A DNA stretch of 64,000 nt from Protonemura montana (lineage: Eukaryota; Arthropoda; Insecta; Plecoptera; Nemouridae): the NCBI GenBank assembly GCA_947568835.1, contig OX387608.1, forward strand, positions 2,394,001 through 2,458,000. The letters are read 5' to 3'. A program made the translations under genes and the position numbers. Each line of letters starts with the position of its first letter. Position 1 is the stretch's first letter. The notes under the pieces were generated by a model that saw only the letters and a list, made by a program, of their open reading frames with translations, did no database searches and had not been told where the DNA came from. Shown here piece by piece: positions 42,395-53,423 of this stretch.

Positions 42395-45300
42395 TCATCG
42401 GACGGATTTGAGGTAGTTTGAAGCTCCTTTCTGGCACGGAAACGTGAAGTGGAAGATGTCTCCGGCTTCGACGATGTAACAGCTGGCAGAAGTCCCGTAT
42501 TTGATGACGTACACGCCTGCCTTGCCGACCTCCATAGCGCTACAAAGGTAGGGACTGGGTAAGTACGTTGTTTCCATGTGACGAGGTAGTCTGAGCATAC
42601 GAGTTCAGTTATAGCAACTAAGAAGTGGACTCCAAAGGGAACTATTTTTTAGGCTGAATTTTTGATGTGTGAACAGACAAATTTGTGGTGAATGTTTGTC
42701 AGCTTGTCAATGTTTCATCTATCTTCAAAAAATGTAGATGACATTAGCTAGCTGAATATTATAGAGAATGAAACACAAGAAAAATTGGAGTAAGTTGGCA
42801 GACTTGCCGTAAGCTGGTTGTGTGTAAATAGTCTGAAAAAGTGCCATGCTTTGACTAACCCCTTCATATGATTTTAAATTGGGGCATAAATTAGGCTCAT
42901 TATATTTCTTAACACAATTGTTTCCCTGCTATGGCAGTATTGCACTTACGTCTGGCATGGCATCTCTTTGAAAGTCTTCATGGTGTCGATGCCCATCTTG
43001 ATGCTGAGGCACCTGTCTTCAACGTCGGAAGACTGAGCCGTCTTCGTAAGACCGGGACAGAGAGCCAACACTCGCAGGTTTGTGTTTTCAAAGTGGTAGG
43101 CGTCCTATGAAAATATAAAGCTGGTTGGATTACAAATTGTTGGTTTCTTTACTGATTGGTGATCTACTTGATTGTGACGAGTTTATTTTTGTGGATGAAG
43201 ATGCATGTTTCCTGGCTCTGGCAAAGTCTCTAGGTATTTATTCATTTCAAACCCAGGATAATCAAATAGTAAATGTATAGGTCAGGTCAGTTGTTTAGCC
43301 TAGATACACAGTTGTATTTAGAGAAGATGTAGAAACATATTTTTGATGATTTCAGGCAGGATATGACAGAATAACTATATAAATAAAGAGGTAAATAAGG
43401 TAAAATTTATGTATATAATAATTATAAGTGTTTGTACATAGAATGTGGTGCCAGGATGTGTGGTTCTACGTGGTATTGGTCGTGGAGGATAGGTATTCAT
43501 CTAGGGAGTAGAAGGGGTTTTGTTTTGTAGAAGCAAAAAGCATGTGGAATTTACGTTAGGGGAAACCCATGCAGTAAGTTGAAGGGTGGGCATTGATGCC
43601 GCCTGATCGCTAATTGATACTAGTCAAATCCAAGTCACATCCAAACAGATGACTTCAAGACACAGTTTACAAGAATTCGAGAAGGTTCTTGTCATTGTGG
43701 CCTTGTGGAGGAATTACTATACCAGATTTGTAAGTGCTATCAGCTTTGAGATTTGCACTTTGCAAGGTTAATTTATAGTTCCAAGGACTTAAGCAATAAG
43801 TAGAATAGAAAATCTCTTATCTAATTTCAGAAGTCCACTACACGTTATTTATTTTCTTGTATAACCAGTATTGTAAAGCAAAATAGCCCTTACCCCGAAA
43901 CACCTGGTAATTCCGATAACTCCGTGCTTTGTTGCCGTGTAGATGGGTATGGTAGGTTGCGGAATCATCCCAAAAATTCCGGCAATGTTGACCACCACGC
44001 CACCCTTGCCTTTGTTGCACGATCCATCCTTGGCCATATACTTCATTGCTAGAATTGTTCCTCTAGTGACTGATTTCTGAAATGTGAAGACCCTCTTTGT
44101 GAACAAGCCCTGCATGTAGACATGTCTGGCATTCATTTGACAGGTCAGTTATTTTATGATTTCCTACAAGATTAGTGTCGACTTGGAGCTCCCAGCATTT
44201 GTCGTTCAGGATGCCAGCACCGTTGACCATAATGTCAATCCTTTGGAATCTGGCAATCGACTCTTTCATCAGACCTATAGCAAGAGACAGAATCATTCCA
44301 GAGTTCGGCCTCATTTTATTGCACTATCTGCCAGTTTTTTAACTCGTTTGTTATGGTTCTAAACACCTACTCTCAAACTGATTGTTACAGTTGACATCAA
44401 CTTCGTAGTACACTGCCTTTCCTTGACCAAACTCTTCATTCAGTTTGTCAACAGCCTCTTCTCCTTCACAAGGACTATTCGAAGCCAGGATCGCTTTCTG
44501 CAAGTCAAACCATATATTATTTTAGTTGTTGCCCGGCTGCTGATATTCAAATTACCGAGTTTGTGTTCACAGCTATCAAAGCTCTAATAATTTTACAGCT
44601 GAATTATACAAACCAAAGTCTAGAATTGTTGCTCTCAAAGCAAAATATGCTTGTCCAATGGTCTACACATTTTTAACACTCTACATTGCATTGTGATCAG
44701 CTTACAACAAAGAAATCAATCGAAAAAAAAGCAACAGATTAAACATTGGCTCATGACAGATGGCAAACAGGTTTGTATCAAAACAGTGAATCGCAATGTG
44801 AGATACCAACCTGTAGACCCGCACAGAGCAGTTGCTGTGCGATTGCATATCCAATGCCCGATGAACCTCCCGTGATGAGCGCAATCTTGCACGCGGGCTC
44901 CATCAGCGAAATCTCTTTGCCAGACGCCGAACTGAAAGCAACGAGGATGGGACCGTGTGTCTATTTATGAACCCAGACAAATTGCACAGTTATGATTGTT
45001 TTTAGACTCATGTCTACTTGATTTATCCTTAGCACAAGTTTTTAGAAAAACTATTTAAACTGGGTTTTGAATGCTAAGTAAAGGGCTACTAAATTTCCCG
45101 ACGTTTCGTAACATATACTAGTTACTTCTTCAGAGGTTTGAGCAGTCCTCAAACTGACTGCTCAGTCCTCAGACTGCTCAAACCTCTGAAGAAGTAACTA
45201 ATATATGTTACGAAACGTCGGGAAATTTAGTAGCCCTTTACTTTGCATTCAAAACCCAGTTTAAATAGTTTTTCTAAAAATTGCACAGTTTGTTTGCAAA

Positions 45301-45718
45301 TCACTAATGAATGATTCTGATTTGCTCGCACCATTTCTTCACCGGCGGAGGGGGCGTGCACGAATCAGGGGGGGGACTGCACTTGCTGCTGAAGTATTGG
45401 CTCGCTCCAAATCTTCCCGTTGTGTGTCTGGAAAGTAATTATTGATAAGAAATCATTGACCATGTCTCAGCCTTCAAACTGTCTCAGAATGATCTAACAG
45501 TTTGGCGTGTTGGAAACACCGGTTCTCGTAAGATCACCAAAGTTGAGCAACACTGCGCTGGGTCAGGTATTGGATGGGTGACCACTGAACGGTTTGGCTT
45601 GTCGGAAACACCGGTTCTCGTGAGATCACCGAAGTTAAGCAACACGGTAAAATGTCCTATGTACGACAACGTGGGTGAGTTGTACTTACCGCGTGATCGT
45701 TCTAGCAAGCGGCAGCAT
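42395..45718 (-). CDS. SDR copy 1: short-chain dehydrogenase/reductase with Cys/Pro N-terminal spacer
   Basis: Eight exons: 45690-45718, 45332-45427, 44811-44931, 44371-44497, 44168-44274, 43894-44076, 42950-43104 and 42395-42539. All phases agree and give 320 residues. The fold is a classical SDR of the 15-hydroxyprostaglandin-dehydrogenase / insect alcohol-dehydrogenase type: dinucleotide motif TGGSSGIG, VNGAG (usually NNAG), the conserved Asn in DTNL, Y-TAT-K (IYTATKHGVIG) and CPG. The Ser expected 13 residues before the catalytic Tyr is Gly (VVNIAGIFG), and the acidic NAD-selecting residue after strand 2 is replaced (AILASN). The N-terminus MLPLARTITRHTTGRFGAS is basic and hydroxyl-rich like a mitochondrial presequence, followed by a spacer CSPPPDSCTPPPPVKKC. 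First of four tandem copies. Substrate unknown; the missing Ser argues against normal dehydrogenase activity. Confidence 0.9.
45001..45285. repeat. Foldback hairpin with two opposed hammerhead-like cores
   Basis: GACTCATGTCTACTTGATTT, then AACTATTTAAACTGGGTTTT ... CCCGACGTTTCGTAACATAT ... CTTCAGAGGTTTGAGCAGTC runs to 45150, then reverses (CTGCTCAAACCTCTGAAGAA ... TTACGAAACGTCGGGAAATT) to about 45280. Arms are about 115 bp. It sits in SDR copy 1 intron 2, between the Cys/Pro exon and the first SDR-domain exon. Confidence 0.88.
45495..45660 (+). repeat. Two 5S rRNA-like heads in tandem
   Basis: Twice in a row: GGAAACACCGGTTCTCGT, then (A/G)AGATCACC(A/G)AAGTT(A/G)AGCA. The first copy continues through GGTCAGGTATTGGATGGGTG, then ACC (5S box C). 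These are the 5' part of the 5S-derived repeat, in SDR copy 1 intron 1. Confidence 0.8.
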
Positions 45719-46159
45719 CGTCGTGGTCTGGCGGGACTTTTCTGTTGAGGTACGAAACTGCTTGTGCTTAGAATTTTGAGGCCGAAAGGGATTTTGTCTG
45801 GATGTGAATTTTCAAAACATCGTTGCCAAAGTTACTACCAGCGACAGTTTACTGCTGCTGTTTAACACATTGTCGGGCACTTATATTGTGAAGCTGATTA
45901 TGAAAAATGGTTGCTTAGATACAAACATCTCTTTCTTTGGCAATAAAAGAATAAAAAACAACTTAATATTGCTAAATACCTTCATAACAAGTACTTGTAT
46001 ATTGTGTTATACAAATATTATTGGTTAGAATACCAAAAGTCAGAATCAATTCCAATTTTTATATTTTAGATTGACATTTTGCTATTTTTATCAAAAGCTT
46101 TTCATTTTTTTCAGTTTCTTTGAAGTCTTGAGCAGTGGAAGGTAAAGTTGTTCGTTAGG
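45719..46159. promoter_or_regulatory. Upstream region of SDR copy 1 / 3' flank of SDR copy 2
   Basis: About 440 bp between the start codon of copy 1 and the stop codon of copy 2, both minus. It must contain the copy 1 promoter and copy 2 polyadenylation site. No repeat is recognised, and I see no clear core promoter motif. Confidence 0.45.
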
Positions 46160-49100
46160 TCATCGGAAGCTCTTGATGCACTGGCTGGCATCCTTCTGGC
46201 ACGGGAACGTGAAGATGGACAGGTCCCCACCCTCCATGATGTAGCACCCAGAGGACTTGCCATACTTGACGAGGAAGACGGCAGCCTTGCCAACCTCGTC
46301 AGCCCTGCCCAAACAAACAGGCCTTGCTTTGATTGCTGCTCATTTTAATAGTACAAGAAAGTTCATCTTACTGACAACTTTCAGATCTTTTGTAGCAAAT
46401 CATTGGAAGCTCTAACCAATTGAGCTATTTGGACACTTGCTTTTTGACAGGATTTTCTATTTGAAATCTTATTTAAATTGCAAACGCTTGCAATGTGCGG
46501 GGTATTTTATTATTATGAACACTAAAACCGGCTCAAAATTTGATGCCCAAACAGGGACTCGAACCCCGATCTCCACCTGTCGCGGGTGTTGCTCTAACCA
46601 ATTGAGCTACTTGGACACTGGCTTTTTGAGACAATTTTAAGGTATTTGACAGGGACCCGAACCGAAATGATTAAAGGTTCTGGTTCCGGTTCCGGTTCCT
46701 AATTTTTTCTAATTAGGGTTCTGGTTCTGGTTCCGGTTTTACGTTTTTAAAGGTTCCGGTTTCGGTTCTGGTTCCATATTGTGAAGAGGGGTTCCGGTTC
46801 CGGTTCCTAATTTTCTCAAATAAGGGTTCTGATTCCGGCATTAAGTTAAAAAAGGTTCCGGTTCCACTTGATAAATAAAGCGTTATTTTTTTAAATTTTG
46901 CTGTTGTACAGGTTCAAGTTTTAGTGGTTTTTAGTGACACTTAGTTTTGTTTTTCCATCTGCCAGGGACAGGTCTTTTTCCTCACATTGGGACTGAAAGC
47001 ACACGAAGCCAGTTGCATAAAAGATAGGGGTGTAACGAAGTCGTAATAATTTTTTTGATTCAATTTCTCTGCACCAGTAGAGTTACACAGTACTACTATG
47101 TACGGAGTAAAAAAGGCAGTCTAGTCCATCTCTATAAGACAAAGCATGCACGACAAGAGGTTAGTTTGTTTGAGGCTTTCAAGTAAAAAATGTAAAGAAA
47201 TGGATTTACGGTTACACTCTGATGGGGACAGGCAAAGGGTTATTTCACACTAGACATAAAATTAACTATAAACTAGATAAACCAGCTTTTCAAAATTATA
47301 AAAGGGGGCCCACCTATGCGGGTTGTGAGCTTTATAGGGCATTGCCGGTGGATCTTCAAATCAAAAAGGACAAGAAATTCAAAATTGTGCTCAAGAATTT
47401 TCTACTTGAAAAATGTTTTTCTACTGTAAAGATTTTTATTGTATAAGGTAGAGACAATGAAAAATTGTAGTGTAAATGTAAATATTATAGTACCTAAAAA
47501 TGTTGCTATAGATACATAAGACGTATATGTTGTTTAAAATGTCTTGTGTTTTCCCCAAACAAAATCGTGGATACAAGATGAGTCAATGGATGTTTTCGGA
47601 ACAAACCAGTGAAACGTTTTTTTTTAGCGTGGAAAAATTAAAAACAAAAAAGTTGTAAACATAATAAGCAAATAATTTTAATAGGAATTTCTGAAATCTC
47701 AATATAACTTCGAAACCTTTATGGAACCTTTAAGGAACCGAAAAGAACCCATGATTTAATAAGGGTTCCGGTTCCGGTTCTTGGAAATTAATAATAACGG
47801 TTCTGGTTCCGGTTTCGGTTCCAAGAAAATACGGGTTTTTTCGGGTTCCGGTTCCGGTTTCGGTTCCGGTTCGGGTCCCTGGTATTTGATGAGAATGACA
47901 GATCTCCAAGGAGTAAAACCAAGAGGCTGTAAATACTCAGTCACTCTGATTCTAGTGACGCTATATCACGTCACAACCTGTCAATTTCCAGTAACTCCAA
48001 TTACGCAAAGTAGTTTATAATTACGAACTCTTATAACGAGCTCGTGTAAACATACGTCTGTTGTGGCAGTGAAATGATCTCCTTGGCCGTGTCGATGCCC
48101 ATGATGGGCGTGAGGCACTTTTGTTCAACGTCGACGATATGTTTGGTTTTCGTCACTCCGGGACAAAGCGCCAGCACTCGCAGATTTGTGTCCTCGAAAT
48201 GGTACTTGGTCTGCAAACCAAAGCAAATCAACATCAAAACAATCGAATACAGGTTTGAGATTTTACAACATGCTACCGGATTTTTTTAAAATTATTAACA
48301 ACACTAAAACCGCCTCTAAAACCGTGTTTTGTGACGGTTATAGTATTTTTAGTAATAAAATACCCCGCGCATTGCAAGCGTTTGCAATTTGAATCAGATT
48401 TCATCCTAATGCTACCGGAAGATTTTAAAAAGATGTCATTTTTAATCTACAAGACGAAATTAAGGAAGTTACTAATGGATAATGAATTGTATAGCACTGA
48501 TGAGTTTGTAATACATATAAGTAATGAGACAACTTATTAATTATCTATAAGAAATAATGTATATATATATATATGTATTTGATCTTTTTATATCTGTGTT
48601 TATGTATGTCTTTTCAATCTCAATAGAAGATTGGACAATAAACAATTTAAATAAATAAAAAATAAATAAAAAAACACTTAATCAATTGAAGACTTGAACA
48701 GGTTTGCAACAGGCTTAAAGAAGGAGGAATTCAGGTGTTGGAACAAATTGCCAGTACTATGTTGGTACTATATGAAGTGAATGACTCGATGAAGGTATCT
48801 CACCCCAAAAGATCGAGTGAGTCCAATGACCCCGTGTTTAGTTGCCGTGAGAATCGGCACCGTCTCGTGAGGAATCATTCCCGCGATGCCGGCGATGTTG
48901 ATGATGACTCCGCCCTTCCCTGAACTGCACGAGCCGTTCTTGGCCAGGAACTTCATGGCAAGCACCATGCCGCGGACTGTCGCTTTCTGAGACAATAAAC
49001 GCGGTCAATTGTAGCACGAAGCATTGACTCGTTGCGGTGAAGATATCTTAAGATATCAATTATTAATATTATTATGTAATAATTTAACAGCATTATTATG

Positions 49101-52100
49101 TACTGTTATTTATTCTATATCAATATGTTCCTTTTATGTTGTGTAACCTTCTTGGTATGTGTGATCCCATAGCCTGATAGCTAAAAAATATATTCATTCT
49201 CAGTAGGCGCTGGTTTGACCCAATTTGAATCTCTAATCTACAAAACACTCAAGGCTGATTTCATCAAAGCCATTTAAATCTTGCGTAATGGGCATTTAAG
49301 GGAGGTTTTGAGACAAAATTTATTTTCCCTGATAAGCCAACATTTTGAAATAATTGAGAGGGATTGTTAAGATAAGTACACGAAAAAGATGTAATTTTAA
49401 TTTGGTGATGACTCAGAATGGCTTTTTCCTGTCACATAAAAGAAATTTAATTTAGCAGCCGTCACTATTTTCTCTCTGTCCAAATCACCGTTTAATATTT
49501 AAACCTGGAAGGATGGGGTTTAACTTTTAAACTGTCATTTGGAGGTCAAAGTAAGAAGTCCCATTAACATTTTGTTTGTATTTCCAAGTCTCCAAATATT
49601 CCGTTTCAGAGAAAACACATTGGTAAAAACTATTGTATTGTAAACTATTGAAAAAACTACTTGTTCATTCTTGTTCAAAGAAAATTCATGGGGAATGATA
49701 TCCAATGTTTTACCAAGTTCGTGTCACATTCCAACTCCCACGCCTTGTCGTTAAGAATGCCAGCCGCATTCACCATGATGTCCACTCGGTTGTACTTATC
49801 CAGCGACTCCTTTATCAGACCTGCAGTCCACAGAACATTGCATTCACTCACAGAACTCTTCGACAGGAGGAGGCTATGTACCGGCACCAAGTTTCCCATC
49901 CTCCCTTCTAGGCTAGGTAAGATTCATCATCATCCACTCATTCACCGACGCCATTAGACCAGTGCCACATGACCCGTTATTAAAACAGTGCATCGTTAAA
50001 CACAATAATCATCAGAAGTTGCTGTGTTCATGTACAATAAACTGCTTATTGCTATTTTATTATTATGAACACTGAAACCGTCTCAAAAATTGATGCCCAA
50101 ACGGGTAAATCCCCATTGGGCAACAATTTTTGAGACGGTTAGTGTTCATAATAATAAAATACCCTGTGTATTGCAAGCGTTTTCAATTTAAAAAAGATTT
50201 TATCTTAATGCTTATTGCTAGTTTTTGTAATTACGATGTGAAGGAGCTCACATTCAAACTGGTTGTTGCAATTGACGTCGACTTCGTAGTATACTGCTTT
50301 GCCCTGACCAAACTCGTTGTTCAAAGAGTCCACGGCGTGTTCTCCTTCACAGGAACTGTTGGACGCGAGGATGGCTTTCTGCAAAAAATGTCGACGTTGA
50401 ATTCGTTACATGATATCTGACGGAGCATTGTATATATTAGGAATAAATTACTCATTCGTGCGCGGCTTGGTATCAAGTTATTGACTTCATCTTCCGAGTT
50501 TATCTTGTGAGCTTTGAAACTTGTCACTTTGATATAACAAAATTGATTAAATTCACAATATCCACAATATTCACAAAATTGAAATATCTATTTACAATAT
50601 CCAGCCTCTTGGCATCCTATTCACAATATCCAGCCTCTTGCCACCCTATTCACAATATCCAGCCTCTTGGCATCCTATTCACAATATCCAGCCTCTTGGC
50701 ATCCTATTCACAATATCCAGCCTCTTGGCATCCTATCCACAATATCCAGCCTCTTGCCACCCTATTCACAATATCCAGTCTCTTGGCATCCTATTCACAA
50801 TATCCAGCATCTTGGCACCCTATTTACAATATCCAGCCTCTTGGCATCCTATTTACAATATCCAGCCTCTTGGCACCCTATTCACAATATCCAGTCTCTT
50901 GACATCCTATTCTCAATATCCAGCCTCTGGGCATCCTATTTACAATATCCAGCCTCTTGGCATCCTATTCACAATATCCAGCCTCTTGGCACCCTATTCA
51001 CAATATCCAGCCTCTTGGCACACTATTCACAATATCCAGCCTCTTGACATCCTATTCACAATATCCAGTCTCTTGACATCCTATTCACAATATCCAGCCT
51101 CTTGACATCCTATTCACAATATCCAGCCTCTTGGTACCCTATTCACAATATCCAGCCTCTTGGCATCCTATTCACAATATCCAGCCTCTTGGCATCCTAT
51201 TCACAATATCCAGCCTCTTGGCACCCTATTCACAATATCCAGCCTCTTGACATCCTATTCACAATATCCAGCCTCTACGCACCCTATTCACAATATCCAG
51301 CCTCTTGGCACCCTATTTACAATATCCAGCCTCTTGGCATCCTATTTACAATATCCAGCCTCTTGGCACCCTATTCACAATATCCAGTCTCTTGACATCC
51401 TATTCTCAATATCCAGCCTCTGGGCATCCTATTTACAATATCCAGCCTCTTGGCATCCTATTCACAATATCCAGCCTCTTGGCACCCTATTCACAATATC
51501 CAGCCTCTTGGCACACTATTCACAATATCCAGCCTCTTGACATCCTATTCACAATATCCAGTCTCTTGACATCCTATTCACAATATCCAGCCTCTTGACA
51601 TCCTATTCACAATATCCAGCCTCTTGGTACCCTATTCACAATATCCAGCCTCTTGGCATCCTATTCACAATATCCAGCCTCTTGGCATCCTATTCACAAT
51701 ATCCAGCCTCTTGGCACCCTATTCACAATATCCAGCCTCTTAACACCCTATTCACAATATCCAGCCTCTTGGCATCCTATTCACAATATCCAGCCTCTTG
51801 ACATCCTATTCACAATATCCAGCCTCTACGCACCCTATTCACAATATCCAGCCTCTTGGCACCCTATTCACAATATCCAGCCTCTTGGCATCCTATTCAC
51901 AATATCCAGCCTCTTGGCATCCTATTCACAATATCCAGCCTCTTGGCAACCTATTCACAATATCCAGCCTCTTGGCACCCTATTCACAATATCCAGCCTC
52001 TTGGCACCCTATTCACAATATCCAGCCTCTTGGCACCCTATTCACAATATCCAGCCTCTTGGCATCCTATTCACAATATCCAGCCTCTTGGCACCCTATT

Positions 52101-53423
52101 CACAATATTCAGCCTCTTGGCATCCTATTCACAATATTCAGCCTCTTGGCATCCTATTCACAATATCCAGCCTCTTGGCATCCTATTCACAATATTCAGC
52201 CTCTTGGTATGCTTTTTACAATACCCAGCCTCTTGGCATCCTGTTCACAATGAAAGTCAAGTAAGTAGTAAAGAATGTTAGCGCGTTGCCAGCTGTTTTA
52301 CCTGCAACCCTGCACAGAGCAATTGTCTTGCAATCGCCAGTCCAATGCCCGATGAACCTCCCGTGATGAGAGCAATCTTGCATGCTGGCTCCATGAACGC
52401 TTTCTGCTTCTCAATCGCTGAGCTGCACTCGATCAGAAAGACACATGTACGTTCATTTGTTAGAATGCTTTGCTTTTTGCTACTAGAGTGTAGTCCGCTA
52501 TTTGGCTATTGTCCTGGGTATACTCTATGGTAATAGTGATGAAGCGCTGGAAAATTAAACAAATATATACAACGTTTAATAACAAATGGACAAGTGACAA
52601 GTTCTGCATACTTGAATTCTGTCGGCAATACTTTATTGCATCACTTACCTTTGACTAGATTACTTGGTTTCAAAGCTATCTCTGCGGACTTTGAATTGTA
52701 TTTGTGTGATATTTTTATCAACACTATAATTTTTGAGACGGTTATAGTGTTGATAATAATAAAATATCCCGCACATTGCAAGCGTTTGCAATTTAAAATA
52801 AGATTTCATCCTAATGTATTTGTATTATATTCCATTACTAAAGTAACTTGATGGAAGAAACCAACATTTTTTTATGTTTTTTAACATCTGTGTTACCATT
52901 TCTTCTCCTGTGGCGCTGGAGGGGGGCATGTTGGAGGAGGGGAGCAGGAACTGCCAGCACGAACCGACGCCAGCCTGCCGATATGAAACCTGCAAAGAAC
53001 CATTGTATTTTATTATTATGAACAATATAACCGTCTCAAAAATTGATGCCCAAACGGGGATTTGAACCTCGATCTCCACCTATCGCGGGTGTTGCTCTAA
53101 CCCATTGAGCTACTTGGACACTGACATTGTGAGATGATTTTAGTGTATTTGACAGGTTGTGACGTGATATAGCGTCACTAGAATCAGAGTGACTGTGAGT
53201 ATTCACAGCCTCTTGGTTCTACTCCTTGGAGATCCGTCATTCGCATACCAGCAACTTTGAGAATACTTTTTTTGTGCGATGATAAGCTTGTTCATGACTG
53301 TATTACTGCAGCCTCCCCAGCCAATGATTCCATTCTGTTCACACTTTGTAATGCTGGACCAAGGCAAATCTGCGTTCAATTGTAAATGTCTTACCTTGCA
53401 AAGGACCTCCCCAGCGGTAACAT
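46160..53423 (-). CDS. SDR copy 2: short-chain dehydrogenase/reductase with Cys/Pro N-terminal spacer
   Basis: Eight exons: 53395-53423, 52897-52989, 52302-52422, 50252-50378, 49714-49820, 48804-48986, 48056-48210 and 46160-46304. The exon sizes equal copy 1 except exon 2, which is 3 nt shorter; 319 residues. N-terminus MLPLGRSFARFHIGRLAS is presequence-like; spacer SCSPPPTCPPPAPQEKKC; then MEPACKIALITGGSSGIG. Active-site region: VNAAG, VIINIAGIAGMIP (Gly where Ser is expected), ILTATKHGVIG. The expected catalytic Tyr is Leu here (P-I-L-TATK), so copy 2 has lost both Ser and Tyr. CPG motif and C-terminal block (KYGKSSGCYIMEGGDLSIF) are retained. Introns carry a hAT-like element, tRNA-hairpin repeats and a 1.7-kb 29-bp minisatellite. 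Confidence 0.9.
46400..46649 (-). repeat. tRNA-hairpin repeat, left part, split by a transposon
   Basis: Core 46545-46616 on the minus strand and the arm up to GGTATTTGA. The copy resumes at 47882 after the hAT-like insertion (GTATTTGATGAGAATGACAG ... to about 47990). Confidence 0.9.
46650..47881. mobile_element. hAT-like non-autonomous DNA transposon, 1232 bp, with 8-bp target duplication
   Basis: Terminal inverted repeats CAGGGACCCGAACCG (left) and CGGTTCGGGTCCCTG (right) match over 15 bp. The element is bounded by the perfect 8-bp duplication GTATTTGA (46642-46649 and 47882-47889). Both subterminal regions are dense in GGTTCC/GGTTCTGG hexamer-type repeats, likely transposase-binding arrays. 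No transposase frame is present. Inside, 47222-47520 is a reverse-transcriptase 3' end (YRALPVDLQ ... LKNFLLEKCF), captured or inserted. TSD length and CAGG-type ends are those of the hAT superfamily. Confidence 0.9.
47222..47520 (+). mobile_element. Non-LTR reverse-transcriptase 3'-end relic inside the hAT-like element
   Basis: Frame 47222-47446: ELYRALPVDLQIKKDKKFKI, then VLKNFLLEKCFSTVKIF, then stop, a typical LINE ORF2 end. It is nested in the transposon. Confidence 0.6.
48275..48410. repeat. Collapsed tRNA-hairpin repeat
   Basis: Arms AACACTAAAACCGCC and TGACGGTTATAGTATTTTTA plus the end ATTGCAAGCGTTTGCAATTT remain, with no tRNA-like core. Confidence 0.7.
48411..48665 (+). mobile_element. 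Retroelement 3' end with A-rich tail
   Basis: Frame MLPEDFKKMSFLIYKTKLRK, then LLMDNELYSTDEF, then stop resembles LINE ORF2 C-termini. An AAATAAATAAAAAATAAATA tail follows at about 48645-48670. It lies in SDR copy 2 intron 6. Confidence 0.6.
49250..49665 (+). repeat. Interspersed repeat, GATTTCACCAACG family
   Basis: GATTTCATCAAAGCCATTTA, then AATCTTGCGTAATGGGCATT ... TTTAGCAGCCGTCACTATTT ... AAGTAAGAAGTCCCATTAAC, collinear with the copy at 21485. It ends about 50 bp before SDR copy 2 exon 5. Confidence 0.75.
49850..50005 (+). repeat. Tail part of the 5S-headed SINE-like element
   Basis: TACCGGCACCAAGTTTCCCA ... ATTCATCATCATCCACTCAT ... CCATTAGACCAGTGCCACAT ... CATCGTTAAACACAATAATC. This matches the 3' part of the full element at 55040-55802; the 5S head is absent. 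Confidence 0.75.
50055..50205. repeat. Collapsed tRNA-hairpin repeat
   Basis: ATTATGAACACTGAAACCGT, then CTCAAAAATTG faces CAATTTTTGAGACGGTTAGT with only about 30 bp of core left between. The end palindrome is present to 50195. Confidence 0.8.
50588..52252 (+). repeat. 29-bp minisatellite, about 57 copies, with higher-order structure
   Basis: Unit: CACAATATCCAGCCTCTTGG, then CATCCTATT. Variant positions (CATC/CACC, GGCA/GACA, GGTA) form a pattern. A marked variant block (TCTCAATATCCAGCCTCTGG) occurs at 50911 and again at 51404, 493 bp or exactly 17 units apart, with matching neighbours. It fills most of SDR copy 2 intron 3. The unit has no stop codon in any plus frame, hence long artefact frames. 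Confidence 0.97.
52715..52815 (+). repeat. tRNA-hairpin repeat, right end only
   Basis: ATTTTTGAGACGGTTATAGT, TGATAATAATAAAATATCCC and GCAAGCGTTTGCAATTT; lacks the tRNA-like core. Confidence 0.75.
53000..53245 (-). repeat. tRNA-hairpin repeat with internally inverted segment
   Basis: Core 53048-53119 on the minus strand. Beyond the arm, the segment with the GTGACGTGATATAGCGTCAC palindrome and CACAGCCTCTTGGTTCTACT is in the opposite orientation to that in the copies at 3046 and 40300. It lies in SDR copy 2 intron 1. Confidence 0.85.

Noticed and set aside
50507-52281. Long overlapping plus-strand reading frames of the NIQPLGILFTISSLLA type
   Set aside because: They are translations of the 29-bp minisatellite, which lacks stop codons in all three plus frames; the array lies inside an SDR intron.
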